Shown here piece after piece: positions 1-11,231 of a stretch of 64,000 bases of DNA (positions are counted from its first letter, which is position 1; each line of letters begins with the position of its first letter). The translations under genes were made by a program, and so were the position numbers. The DNA comes from Mesorhizobium zhangyense (lineage in GTDB: Bacteria > Pseudomonadota > Alphaproteobacteria > Rhizobiales > Rhizobiaceae), in NCBI RefSeq assembly GCF_011045115.1, contig NZ_JAAKZG010000002.1, forward strand, positions 434,001-498,000, given 5' to 3'. The notes under the pieces are model-generated. The model was not told where the DNA came from and did no database searches. It saw only the letters and a program-made list of their open reading frames with translations.

Positions 1-602
1 ATGACGAAGTCGTGCACGGCAAGGGCACGCTGCTGACCAAGATGGCTGGCGACGACTGGCAGAAATTCGCGACCCTGCGCGCCTACTACGCCTTCATGTG
101 GGGCTATCCCGGCAAGAAGCTGTTGTTCATGGGGCAGGAATTCGCCCAGCGCGATGAGTGGAGCGAGGAGCGCCAGCTCGACTGGAACCTGCTCGACCAT
201 CTTCCGCATCGCCGCGTGCGCCAGCTCATTCGCGACCTCAATTACCTCTATCGTTCACGGCCGGCACTGCATGCGCGCGACTGCGAGCCGGAAGGCTTTT
301 CCTGGCTGATCGCAGACGACAGCGCCAATTCGGTATTCGCCTGGCTGCGCAGCGCACCCGGCGGCGCCCCGATCGCCGTCATCACCAATTTCACGCCGGT
401 CGCGCGCGATGATTACCGCGTGCCGCTGCCGACAGCTGGAAAGTGGCGCGAGGTGATGAACACCGACGCATCTGAATATGGCGGTTCGGGCAAGGGCAAT
501 GGCGGCATGGTCGATGCCGTTGCCAGCAACGACGGCGTGGTTCACGCCACGATGCTTCTGCCGCCGCTTGCGACAGTCATGCTTGAGCTTGTTCTAGACT
601 AG
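1..602 (+). CDS. glgB: 1,4-alpha-glucan branching enzyme GlgB, C-terminal part
   Basis: This is the 3' end of a gene that starts before the window; about 199 residues are visible. The branching enzyme transfers alpha-1,4 glucan segments to make alpha-1,6 branches in glycogen. The first codons read DEVVHGKGTL, the conserved GH13 region around the SHDEVVH motif of GlgB, followed by the typical GKKLLFMGQEFAQRDEW stretch and a C-terminal beta-domain. The frame opens at base 3 and ends with TAG at 600-602, 18 bases before glgC, so it is the upstream member of the glg operon. Identity is clear from family motifs; the start and N-terminal CBM48 domain are outside the window. Confidence 0.96.
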   Translation, partial: DEVVHGKGTLLTKMAGDDWQKFATLRAYYAFMWGYPGKKLLFMGQEFAQRDEWSEERQLDWNLLDHLPHRRVRQLIRDLNYLYRSRPALHARDCEPEGFSWLIADDSANSVFAWLRSAPGGAPIAVITNFTPVARDDYRVPLPTAGKWREVMNTDASEYGGSGKGNGGMVDAVASNDGVVHATMLLPPLATVMLELVLD

Positions 603-620
603 TGACTTGGGAGGGTTGCC

Positions 621-1883
621 ATGGATACGAAAAGACCTCAACCGCTGGCGCGCGATGCCATGGCCTATGTGCTGGCCGGCGGCAGGGGCAGCCGGCTGAA
701 AGAGCTGACCGACCGAAGGGCAAAGCCCGCGGTCTATTTCGGCGGCAAGACGCGCATCATAGATTTCGCGCTCTCCAATGCGCTGAATTCGGGCATCCGC
801 CGCATCGGCGTTGCCACGCAATACAAGGCGCATTCGCTGATTAGGCATCTGCAGCGCGGCTGGAACTTCTTTCGGCCGGAGCGAAACGAAAGCTTCGATA
901 TCCTGCCGGCCAGCCAGCGCGTTTCGGAAACCCAGTGGTATGAGGGGACGGCCGACGCGGTCTACCAGAACATCGATATCATCGAGCCCTACGGGCCGGA
1001 ATATATGGTCATCCTGGCCGGCGACCACATCTACAAGATGGATTACGAGCTGATGCTGCGCCAGCATGTCGACGCCAAGGCCGACGTGACCATTGGCTGC
1101 CTCGAGGTGCCGCGCATGGAGGCGGTCGGCTTCGGCGTCATGCATGTCGACGAGAAGGACAACATCATCTCCTTCATCGAAAAGCCGGCCGACCCGCCTG
1201 GCATTCCCGACAAGCCGGATTTCGCGCTCGCCTCCATGGGCATTTATGTCTTCAAGACGAAGTTCCTGATGGATCAGCTGCGGCGCGATGCAAGCGACCC
1301 AGATTCCAGCCGCGACTTCGGCAAGGACATCATTCCCTATATCGTCCAGCACGGTAAGGCGGTCGCGCACCGCTTCGGCAAATCCTGCGTCCGGTCGTCG
1401 GCCGAAACGGGCGCCTACTGGCGCGATGTCGGAACCATCGATGCCTATTGGGAAGCCAATATCGACCTGACCGACATCACGCCCGAACTCGATCTCTACG
1501 ATCGCGACTGGCCGATCTGGACCTACGCTGAGTTGAAACCACCGGCAAAATTCGTGCATGACGAGGATGGCCGGCGTGGTTCGGCGATATCATCGCTGAT
1601 CTCGGGCGATTGCATCGTATCAGGGGCGACGCTGCGCCGAAGCCTCATTTTTACCGGCGCCCGGATCAGTTCCTATTCCACGCTAGACGATGTGGTGATG
1701 CTGCCCGACTGCAAGGTTGGCAGAAATGCGCATCTGAAGCGGGTCGTGCTGGATCACGGTGTGGAAATTCCCGAAGGGCTCGTCGTTGGCGAGGATCCGG
1801 TGCTTGACGCAAAACGTTTCAGAGTGTCGGAAAAAGGCATTTGCCTGATCACGCAGGACATGATCGACAGGCTCGAAACCTAG
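621..1883 (+). CDS. glgC: Glucose-1-phosphate adenylyltransferase GlgC
   Basis: Makes ADP-glucose from glucose-1-phosphate and ATP, the committed step of bacterial glycogen synthesis. The 420-residue length fits the family. The N-terminal nucleotidyltransferase signature [19 protein letters not shown] lies near residues 16-34, YQNIDII and the [10 protein letters not shown] metal/nucleotide region follow, and the C-terminus has the left-handed beta-helix ([28 protein letters not shown]). The start ATG at 621 follows a GGGAGGG ribosome site. It sits between glgB (18-base gap) and glgA (9-base gap) in one operon. Confidence 0.97.
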   Translation: MDTKRPQPLARDAMAYVLAGGRGSRLKELTDRRAKPAVYFGGKTRIIDFALSNALNSGIRRIGVATQYKAHSLIRHLQRGWNFFRPERNESFDILPASQRVSETQWYEGTADAVYQNIDIIEPYGPEYMVILAGDHIYKMDYELMLRQHVDAKADVTIGCLEVPRMEAVGFGVMHVDEKDNIISFIEKPADPPGIPDKPDFALASMGIYVFKTKFLMDQLRRDASDPDSSRDFGKDIIPYIVQHGKAVAHRFGKSCVRSSAETGAYWRDVGTIDAYWEANIDLTDITPELDLYDRDWPIWTYAELKPPAKFVHDEDGRRGSAISSLISGDCIVSGATLRRSLIFTGARISSYSTLDDVVMLPDCKVGRNAHLKRVVLDHGVEIPEGLVVGEDPVLDAKRFRVSEKGICLITQDMIDRLET

Positions 1884-1892
1884 GGTATTCGC

Positions 1893-3338
1893 ATGCAGGT
1901 GCTTTCCGTCACGCCGGAGATTTTTCCGCTGGTCAAGACCGGCGGGCTTGCCGACGTGACGGGCGCACTGCCGCTGGCGCTGGCCGAGCAGGGCGTTGCC
2001 ATGCGCACGCTGGTGCCCGGCTATCCGGCGGTGATGGGCACCTTCAAGAAGAAAAAGGCACTGCTGGCCTATCCGGATCTGCATGGCGGCAAGGCTTCGG
2101 TGCATGCCGCGACTATTCTGGGGCTCGATCTGCTCGTGCTGGACGCGCCGCATCTCTTCGACCGTGTCGGCGGCCCCTATGGCGACGCGACCGGCGCGGA
2201 CTGGCCGGACAACTGGCGGCGGTTCGCGGCACTCAGCCAGGTCGGCGCCGACATCGCCGCCGGTGCGATTTCAGGCTACGCGCCGGATATCGTGCATGCC
2301 CATGACTGGCAGTCGGCGATGACGCTGGCCTATATGCGCTATGGCAAGGCGAATGCCGTGCCTTCGGTTATCACCGTCCACAACCTCGCCTTTCAAGGCA
2401 GCTTTGCGGCGTCGATCTTTCCGCAGCTTGGTCTGCCGGCCAACGCCATGTCGCTCGACGGCGTCGAATATTATGGCGGCGTCGGCTTCCTCAAGGCGGG
2501 TCTTCAGGCGGCATGGGCCGTCACCACGGTCAGCCCGACCTATGCCCAGGAAATCCGCTCTCCGGCCTTTGGCATGGGGCTGGACGGGCTGATCAATCTG
2601 CGCGCCGGCGACCTGCACGGCATCGTCAACGGCATCGACACCGACATCTGGAATCCGGCGACGGACCATCATCTTACCGCGACCTATACCGCGAAAACGC
2701 TGAAGGGTCGCGCTGCCAACAAGCGCGCCGTGGAAGAACGCTTCAACCTCGATCACGACAACAGTCCGATCCTCTGCGTGGTCAGCCGGCTGACCTGGCA
2801 AAAAGGCATGGACGTGCTGATGTCGAGCCTGGACGATCTTGTCGCCTCCGGGGCGCGGCTTGCCGTGCTCGGCTCGGGTGACCAGGGGCTCGAGGGCGCG
2901 CTTTTGGCCGGTGCCGCGCGCCATCGCGGGCGGGTCGGCGTCGTTGTCGGCTATGACGAAGGGCTGTCGCATCTGATGCAGGGCGGCTGCGATGCAATCC
3001 TCATCCCGTCGCGCTTCGAGCCATGCGGACTGACGCAGCTTTACGGCCTGCGCTATGGCTGCGTGCCGATCGTTGCGCGCACCGGCGGGCTTGCCGACAC
3101 GATCGTCGACGCCAATGAGGCTGCACTTTCGGCAGGCGTGGCCACAGGCTTCCTGTTCGAGCCGGAAAGCGGCGATGCGTTCCGCCATGCCATTCGCCGC
3201 GCGGTGGCGACCTATGCCGAGCCCGCGCTCTGGTCCTCGATCCAGCGGCAGGGCATGAAAGCCGATGTTTCCTGGGATCGAAGCGCGCAAAAATACGTTC
3301 AGCTCTATCGATCTTTGACTTCCAAAAGGACTGCCTGA
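1893..3338 (+). CDS. glgA: Glycogen synthase GlgA (ADP-glucose dependent)
   Basis: Elongates alpha-1,4 glucan chains from ADP-glucose (GT5 family). The 481 residues match the usual GlgA length. The N-terminal KTGGLADV motif (residues 15-22) binds ADP-glucose, and the C-terminal half holds [12 protein letters not shown] and the [16 protein letters not shown] motif with the conserved glutamate. The gene starts 9 bases after glgC and ends 3 bases before the phosphoglucomutase gene, so it is probably co-transcribed and perhaps translationally coupled. Confidence 0.97.
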   Translation: MQVLSVTPEIFPLVKTGGLADVTGALPLALAEQGVAMRTLVPGYPAVMGTFKKKKALLAYPDLHGGKASVHAATILGLDLLVLDAPHLFDRVGGPYGDATGADWPDNWRRFAALSQVGADIAAGAISGYAPDIVHAHDWQSAMTLAYMRYGKANAVPSVITVHNLAFQGSFAASIFPQLGLPANAMSLDGVEYYGGVGFLKAGLQAAWAVTTVSPTYAQEIRSPAFGMGLDGLINLRAGDLHGIVNGIDTDIWNPATDHHLTATYTAKTLKGRAANKRAVEERFNLDHDNSPILCVVSRLTWQKGMDVLMSSLDDLVASGARLAVLGSGDQGLEGALLAGAARHRGRVGVVVGYDEGLSHLMQGGCDAILIPSRFEPCGLTQLYGLRYGCVPIVARTGGLADTIVDANEAALSAGVATGFLFEPESGDAFRHAIRRAVATYAEPALWSSIQRQGMKADVSWDRSAQKYVQLYRSLTSKRTA

Positions 3339-4966
<1,628 letters not shown>

Positions 4967-4967
<1 letters not shown>

Positions 4968-6982
4968 TGCGATCAGTGGATTTGAACCGTCCTGCGCCGC
5001 GCTTCGGCGCCAACATAGGCGCGGACGGCATTCGCTTTTCCGTTTGGTCGGATGCGGCCCGGCGCGTCTGGGTGTCCATCTTCGACAACGACGGCGCGCG
5101 GGAACTGCAACGCATCGAGCTTGAATCGCAGGGCGACGGCGTCCATTCGATTTTCGCGTCCGGCCTGAAATCCGGCACGCGCTACGGCTTTCGCGCCGAT
5201 GGCGATTATGCGCAGGAGCAAGGCCTGTGGTTCGATCCCGACAAGCTGCTGATGGACCCTTATGCGGTTGCCATCGACCTGCCCTATGTCTTCGACCAGC
5301 GTCTTTCGGCGCGCCGAGGCGAAGGCGGCGATACGGCCTCGCTGATGCCGAAGGCCGTGGCAACGGCTCTTCCCAAGCCGATTTCGCCGCCTCCGCCGCT
5401 CTTCAAGCCGGGCGGCTTGATCTATGAGGTGCCGGTGCGCGCCTTCACCATGTTGCACCCGGAAATCCCTAAGGAACAGCGCGGCACGATCGCGGCACTC
5501 GCGCATCCGGCTGTCATAAAGCATCTGCAAAAGCTCGGCGTCGGCGCGGTGGAATTGATGCCAATCACCGCGTGGATCGACGAGCGCCACCTGCCGCCGC
5601 TCGGGCTCACCAATGCATGGGGCTACAATCCCGTCACCTTCATGGCGCTCGACCCGCGCCTTGCACCGGGTGGCATTGCCGAACTGCGCGAGACGGTGGC
5701 CGCGTTGCGCGAGGCCGGTATCGGCGTCATCCTCGATCTCGTCTTCAACCACACCGGCGAGAGCGACGAGCTTGGCCCGACGCTGTCGCTGCGCGGGCTG
5801 GATAATCAGGCCTACTATCGGCATGGCCCGGATGGCCGGCTGGTGAACGATACCGGCACAGGCAACACGCTGGCCTGCGACCGACCCGTCGTGCAGGAAA
5901 TGGTGCTGGATACGCTCCGCCATTTCGTCCGCCATTCCGGCGTCGACGGCTTCCGCTTCGACCTCGCCCCTATTCTCGGACGGACGGAAAGCGGCTTTGA
6001 CGCCGATGCGCCGTTGCTCAAGGCTATGAGCGAAGACGCCGAGCTGGCTGATCGCGTGATGATCGCCGAGCCGTGGGACATCGGGCCAGGCGGCTATCAA
6101 CTCGGAAATTTCAAGCCGCCCTTTCTTGAGTGGAACGACAAATACCGCGACGACGTCCGCCGCTTCTGGCGCGGCGATCGCGGCATGATCGGTGGGATGG
6201 CGACGCGGCTGGCGGGATCTTCCGATGTTTTTGCAGGGAAAAGAACCCGCAGCGTCAATTTCATCGCCGCCCATGACGGCATGACACTGGCCGATCTGAC
6301 GGCCTATGAGCGCAAGCACAACGAGGCCAATGGCGAACAGAACCGCGACGGCCACAACGAGAATTTGTCGTGGAACAATGGGGTCGAGGGTGCGAGTGAT
6401 GATCCGAAGGTAATCGAGCAGCGTCGGCACGATTTGCGCGCTCTGCTCGCCACGCTTTTCGCCTCACGCGGCACGATCATGCTGACGGCTGGTGATGAAT
6501 TCGGCCGCACCCAGCGTGGCAACAACAACGCCTATGCGCAGGATAATGAGATTACCTGGCTCGACTGGGCAGGACGTGACATTGAGCTTGAAGACTATGC
6601 TGCGACGCTCGCCACGCTGCGCAGATCGAACTCGTTTTCGCACGAAGTCAGTTTCTTGACGGGAAATCCGCTGTCGGAATCAACCTTTCCCGATGTCCAA
6701 TGGCTTTCGGAAAACGGGCAGGAACTGGATGCGCAAAGCTGGAACGACCCGGAGCGTCAGCGGCTCACCATGGTGCTCGGTCAGGGCGAAGGCATTTCAC
6801 GCCGCATCTCGATACTGATCAATGGCGATCGCCGCGCGACTGTATTTTCGCTGCCTGCGCGCGACGGTTTCCAATGGCGCCCGCTGCCTCCATCGAATGA
6901 TATTCGTGTTGTGGAAAATGGCCTGCTTGTCAGCGGGCGCTCGCTGGTGTTTGTCGATGAAATAAAGGTCGATGTTTCTTAG
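4967..6982 (+). CDS. glgX: Glycogen debranching enzyme GlgX (isoamylase type)
   Basis: Hydrolyses alpha-1,6 branches in glycogen or limit dextrin. The 671-residue protein has an N-terminal CBM48/early-set domain (about residues 10-100) and a GH13 barrel with VILDLVFNHTGE, GVDGFRFDLAPILGR (nucleophile Asp near residue 332), MIAEPWD and NFIAAHDGMTLADL. GTIMLTAGDEFGRTQRGNNNAYAQDNEITWLDW is typical of GlgX/TreX. Start ATG at 4967 overlaps the pgm stop by one base. Members of this family differ in transferase side activity, which cannot be judged here. Confidence 0.95.
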
Positions 6983-7003
6983 ATTTTTTCAGAGGAGTTA
7001 CGG

Positions 7004-8635
7004 ATGACAGGCACGGTCAATACCGATTGGTGGCGCGGTTGCGTTGTCTATCAGGTCTATCCGCGCTCCTTTCAGGACACGACCGGCGACGGCAGCGGCG
7101 ATCTAAAAGGCATCACGCAGCGCATCCCCTACATCGCCTCGCTCGGCGTCGACGCGATCTGGCTGTCGCCGTTCTTCAAGTCGCCGATGGCCGATATGGG
7201 CTACGACGTCTCCGACTATTGCGCCGTCGATCCCATGTTTGGCACCATCGCGGATTTCGACGCGCTGATCGACGAGGCGCACAGTCATGGCCTGAAGATC
7301 ATCATCGATCAGGTGCTGTCGCATTCGTCAGACAGGCATCCATGGTTTGTCGAAAGCCGTGCCAGCCGCGACAATCCGAAGGCCGACTGGTATGTCTGGG
7401 CCGACGCCAAGCCGGATGGAACCGCGCCCAACAACTGGCTGTCGATCTTCGGCGGGCCGGCCTGGGAGTGGGATTCGACGCGCCGGCAATATTACCTGCA
7501 CAACTTCCTCGCCTCGCAGCCCGACCTCAATTTCCACAATCCCGATGTGCAGGCGGCCCTTCTGGAAACGGTTCGCTTCTGGCTGAAGCGCGGCGTTGAC
7601 GGCTTCCGGCTGGATACGGTGAACTTCTATGTCCATGACAAGCTGTTGCGCGACAATCCGCCGATGCCGCCGGGAGCAGCGAACGATATCCCCGACACCA
7701 ATCCGTATGGCTATCAGGACCATCTCCATGACAAGACGCAGCCGGAGAACCTGGAATTCCTGAAGCGCTTTCGCGCGTTGCTGGACGAATATGGTGGCCG
7801 CGCCGCGGTCGGCGAGGTGGGGGACGGCACGCGCTCGCTGCAGACGGTGGCGGCCTATACCGGCGGCGGCGACAAATTGCAGATGTGCTACACCTTCGAC
7901 CTGCTCAGCCCTGAATTCTCCGCCGAGCATGTGAAGAAGAGCGTGCTTGCCTTCGAAAATGCCGTGAAGGACGGCTGGGTCTGCTGGGCCTTTTCGAACC
8001 ACGATGTCCCCCGCCACATCTCGCGCTGGACCAAGCCCGGCGGCGATACGGATGCCGTGGCGAAGTTCGCAATCGCGCTTCTTTCCTGCCTGCGCGGCTC
8101 GATCTGCCTCTATCAGGGCGAGGAGCTTGGGCTTGAGGAAGCGGAGATCGCCTTCGAGGATCTGCGCGATCCCTATGGCATTCGTTTCTGGCCGGGCTTC
8201 AAAGGCAGGGATGGCTGCCGCACGCCGATGGTGTGGGAGACCGGCGCAACGAATGCGGGCTTTTCCCGGGGAAAACCCTGGCTGCCTGTGCCGGAAAGCC
8301 ATCGCAAACGGGCAGTCGATGTTCAGGAGCAAGAAGATGGTTCTGTGCTGGCGCACTACCGCGCCGTTCTGGCCTTTCGGCGCGAACATCCGACGCTTGC
8401 CGGCGGCAGCATCGAATTCCTCGACGCTGAAGGCGATGTGCTGGCTTTCCTGCGCGAGGCGGGCAATGAAAAGCTGGTGTGTGTGTTCAATTTTGCGGAC
8501 AAACCGGCGGTGTGGGCACTGCCGGCGGGAATCGGAGCGGTGACGCCGCTGGAGCTTCCCGGTTGGCAAGCAAGCCTTGACGCAGGCGGCGTTTCGCTGC
8601 CGGCGCTGGGTGCTTTCGTCGGGCGGTTGGATTAG
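7004..8635 (+). CDS. GH13 alpha-glucosidase (AglA / oligo-1,6-glucosidase-like)
   Basis: A 543-residue GH13 enzyme releasing glucose from maltooligosaccharides or related alpha-glucosides. Family motifs are visible: WWRGCVVYQVYPRSF at the N-terminus, IDQVLSHSSD, GVDGFRLDTVNFY with nucleophile Asp204, AVGEVGDG with the acid/base Glu and SNHDVPRH. There is no signal peptide, so it should be cytoplasmic. An AGAGGAG ribosome site precedes the ATG, 21 bases after glgX, so it is the last gene of the glycogen block. Exact substrate (maltose, sucrose, isomaltose, trehalose) cannot be read from sequence. Confidence 0.88.
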   Translation: MTGTVNTDWWRGCVVYQVYPRSFQDTTGDGSGDLKGITQRIPYIASLGVDAIWLSPFFKSPMADMGYDVSDYCAVDPMFGTIADFDALIDEAHSHGLKIIIDQVLSHSSDRHPWFVESRASRDNPKADWYVWADAKPDGTAPNNWLSIFGGPAWEWDSTRRQYYLHNFLASQPDLNFHNPDVQAALLETVRFWLKRGVDGFRLDTVNFYVHDKLLRDNPPMPPGAANDIPDTNPYGYQDHLHDKTQPENLEFLKRFRALLDEYGGRAAVGEVGDGTRSLQTVAAYTGGGDKLQMCYTFDLLSPEFSAEHVKKSVLAFENAVKDGWVCWAFSNHDVPRHISRWTKPGGDTDAVAKFAIALLSCLRGSICLYQGEELGLEEAEIAFEDLRDPYGIRFWPGFKGRDGCRTPMVWETGATNAGFSRGKPWLPVPESHRKRAVDVQEQEDGSVLAHYRAVLAFRREHPTLAGGSIEFLDAEGDVLAFLREAGNEKLVCVFNFADKPAVWALPAGIGAVTPLELPGWQASLDAGGVSLPALGAFVGRLD

Positions 8636-8638
8636 GCT

Positions 8639-10420
8639 TTACTGGACCAAAACCGAATTCCCGCAGGTAGCGCCCGTTACGCGAATATCCGCCTGGCCGA
8701 CATGAACGCCTAGCGCGGTCAGGAGCGTATAGAGTGCATTGTCCACCGGCGCCGTTATGGTGCCAAGCAGGTTGAGGATCGGTTGTTTGACGACGCCTAA
8801 AAGAACCGTGACGTCGATCGGCAGGCCAAGGGCGGTGATCTTGAGTTTAAGGTCGTTGATAAGCGACTGCGTCAGGGTCTGGGTAAAGTTCTCTGCTGAA
8901 GCTTGTTTGATCGTCTTATTCTTGATGTCGGTATAGTCGAAAGTCAGCGTTTTCGTATTCAGGTTGCCTATATCCACTCCCGCCGAACCCGTGACGGCAA
9001 TCAGCGGAAGGGTCAAGACGAGTAGCTTTACCTCTACGTCCGCGATTTTGGCGTCGCGAAAACTTGTCGGCTTGGTGAAGTTGCCAAAACCTGCGTCGTC
9101 GGTCTCCGCTATTTTCAGCGTAGCTATCCCGGGACGAGCGGCTATCGTGACTTTTATGCTTTCCGGCCTTCCGGTCGGGCAAGTGATTCCGGTCACCTTG
9201 GCTTCCCCATAAGCCACTTTAACATGCAGGGGCAGTTGAACCGATGCCAGCCTGATGCCGCCGCCCAGGATGCCTTTTATCCCGACATTGACCCCGGCGA
9301 TAAGCCTCAAGCGCGTTTGGGCAGTGCGCACGATGCTGCCGGTCTCACCGATCTTGAACCAGGGCGACGATTGGGGAGGTTCGCCGATTGCCAGCTTCAA
9401 CTCTGTTGAGAGCAAGTCCAGGAGATTGGAGGTAAGATTAACACCGGCTTGGTTGCTTCCATTTGCCAACGCCGCGCTGGCTGTCAGAATTTCCATAATG
9501 CTGGCTGCCGCAGTCAATCCAGCTGGACGGCTACCCAGAGAAAGGTTTCCCACGGGGCCAAGATCAAAGAGGTGGGAAAGCGGGATTTTCGTCTGGTTGG
9601 TGCTGCCGCTGGCAATCGTCTGAAGGGCAAGTTTCGCTTGTGCGCCTATGCCGTCGATGGAGGCCATTGCAGACACGATCTGGCCGACTGTCGCGCTGGC
9701 ATTGAGCACGTTTGTATATGTGCCTGCCGTGATCTGCAGTTTCGTCGCAAGCGCATCGAAGAAGCTGAGGACGCTCACATCGGCACTTATGAGTGCGTTA
9801 TAGTCCATTACTTTCAACGACAGGTTGCTGCCGGTCAACCCGCTCAGCAACGAGTTCAAAATCCCTTCGTCGACGCTTGCCAGCCGAGAGCCGATGGAAA
9901 AAGCAGCCTGAGGCGTGACGCTGGCGGTGGCTTGTGTTGCGATGGTCGGCGCGCCGATGAGTGCACCACCGAAATAGCGTTTGCCGCTTTTCTTGAAGGT
10001 GACTTTGACCGAGTTATAGGGCTGAACGCCTGCGGCAAAGCGCGTGCCGACGGCCGCCGATGCATCGGCGACATAACGGCCTGGGGTTACAGTGACCGTG
10101 GGTTTGATGCCGTTTGCGCCCACGGGCGGCTGCGTTCCCGCGCTCCCGACGACCACGCCCGCAACGCCATTGTCGCGGAAGGTGGTGGTGACGGCGGTTT
10201 CCGCCTTGGAGAGATTGGCGGCCGCCGTTATCGCGGCAATGTCGACCAGAGATTGTGCCTCGCGCTTTTCCGCGTATAGGGAAGCTTCATCGACGGCGAC
10301 TGCTGCAAGAATCAAAGCCACCGGCATGGTCAGCGCAGTCATTACGGCGATGTTTCCGGAAATACTTGAACAAAATCGCGTCTCAAGAAATTTTTTTCGT
10401 ACCTGCGCGTAGTATTGCAT
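8639..10420 (-). CDS. TadG-like pilus-assembly/membrane protein
   Basis: A 593-residue protein with an N-terminal SGNIAVMTALTMPVALILAAVAVDEASLYAEKREAQSLVDIAAI segment, the TadG-like N-terminal membrane helix that anchors Flp/Tad proteins in the inner membrane. The rest is a long, Ala/Thr/Leu-rich extracytoplasmic region with no catalytic motif I recognise and only two cysteines (near residues 416 and 586). The start overlaps the upstream tadE-like stop by one base. No other tad/flp gene is in the window, so this is an orphan pair. It converges on the glucosidase gene with a 3-base gap. Confidence 0.8.
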   Translation of the reverse strand: MQYYAQVRKKFLETRFCSSISGNIAVMTALTMPVALILAAVAVDEASLYAEKREAQSLVDIAAITAAANLSKAETAVTTTFRDNGVAGVVVGSAGTQPPVGANGIKPTVTVTPGRYVADASAAVGTRFAAGVQPYNSVKVTFKKSGKRYFGGALIGAPTIATQATASVTPQAAFSIGSRLASVDEGILNSLLSGLTGSNLSLKVMDYNALISADVSVLSFFDALATKLQITAGTYTNVLNASATVGQIVSAMASIDGIGAQAKLALQTIASGSTNQTKIPLSHLFDLGPVGNLSLGSRPAGLTAAASIMEILTASAALANGSNQAGVNLTSNLLDLLSTELKLAIGEPPQSSPWFKIGETGSIVRTAQTRLRLIAGVNVGIKGILGGGIRLASVQLPLHVKVAYGEAKVTGITCPTGRPESIKVTIAARPGIATLKIAETDDAGFGNFTKPTSFRDAKIADVEVKLLVLTLPLIAVTGSAGVDIGNLNTKTLTFDYTDIKNKTIKQASAENFTQTLTQSLINDLKLKITALGLPIDVTVLLGVVKQPILNLLGTITAPVDNALYTLLTALGVHVGQADIRVTGATCGNSVLVQ

Positions 10421-10890
10421 CAGATGCCCCCGACACGGATTGTCGATTGACGGGAAATGGTCATGCCAGGCAGTGGAAGACCTTTGAACAACTTCCAGAT
10501 AGGCAGGGTGCTTGCGTCATACTGCACCGCTACGATGAACTGACTGCCGTCGGCCGCACTATCGCGCGTGTTGACGGTCACCTTCTTGGGATCGACGAAG
10601 GGATAGCCGGCTGCGTTGAGGCGAATGAAATTCGTGGCGAGCGTGCTGCGTTCTGTGGCGCTCAGCCCGGCGATCGCAGTACGAGCTGCGTCGGCGGCAA
10701 GTTGCTGGACGGAATGGCTGGCGCCGAAGTAGATGGCATAGGCGGCCATGCCGAGAAAAAGCATGATGAAGACAGGGGCAAGCAGGGCGAATTCGACCGC
10801 CGAAGTCCCTTTCCGGTCTCGCAACAGACTCCATTTGATGAGAGCCGGAACCGGTAAAGTATCTTTGTCGTCGTCCACATCGATCACCAT
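10420..10890 (-). CDS. TadE-like pseudopilin family protein
   Basis: 156 residues from the ATG at 10890; a TTG three bases further upstream is a possible alternative start. RDRKGTSAVEFALLAPVFIMLFLGMAAYAIYF is the TadE-like signature: a short basic N-terminus, then Gly-x3-Val-Glu-Phe-Ala before one membrane helix, the type processed by prepilin peptidase in Tad systems. It is directly followed by the TadG-like gene (one-base overlap), so the two are co-expressed. Function of such isolated tadE/tadG pairs in rhizobia is unclear. Confidence 0.82.
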   Translation of the reverse strand: MVIDVDDDKDTLPVPALIKWSLLRDRKGTSAVEFALLAPVFIMLFLGMAAYAIYFGASHSVQQLAADAARTAIAGLSATERSTLATNFIRLNAAGYPFVDPKKVTVNTRDSAADGSQFIVAVQYDASTLPIWKLFKGLPLPGMTISRQSTIRVGGI

Positions 10891-10893
10891 CAA

Positions 10894-11231
10894 AAGCTGC
10901 AGGAGACCGTACTATTGCAACTTCCGTAATGTAACCTGTGGTTGTTTAAGGAACGGTTAAGTCCTGTGACTTTTTCTGGGAGAACAATTCTTCACCGGCA
11001 AACGTTTTATTGCACTTACAGTGTCTGTGATCAGGCTCGGCAGGCTTCCTGCGACCTTCCTCAAGGTGACCCTCAGAGCCTGTTGAAATAAAATTACTCC
11101 GTCGCTAGTGTCAGCTCCCAGAACGGCGGCCGAAGAGACCGCTGGCTCGCTCAACGAGGCGGGAACGAGTTCTGCCTTGGGGCTTAACTGGCAATTTGTC
11201 GACGCTGAGGGGCGACGACATTCTGGGAGTG
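10894..11231. other. Divergent intergenic region between tadE-like gene and oppA
   Basis: This 338-base non-coding stretch must hold the promoters of both the tadE/tadG pair and the peptide transporter. It is AT-richer near 10910-11030. A small hairpin GCAGG-CTT-CCTGC lies near 11040-11052. I could not assign -35/-10 boxes with confidence, and no ORF inside it looks coding. An in-frame ATG at 11196 upstream of oppA lacks a ribosome site and would destroy the signal peptide. Confidence 0.5.

Noticed and set aside
4973-6430. Minus-strand frame of 485 codons opposite glgX
   Set aside because: Shadow of the glgX codon pattern; no ribosome site and no family motifs.
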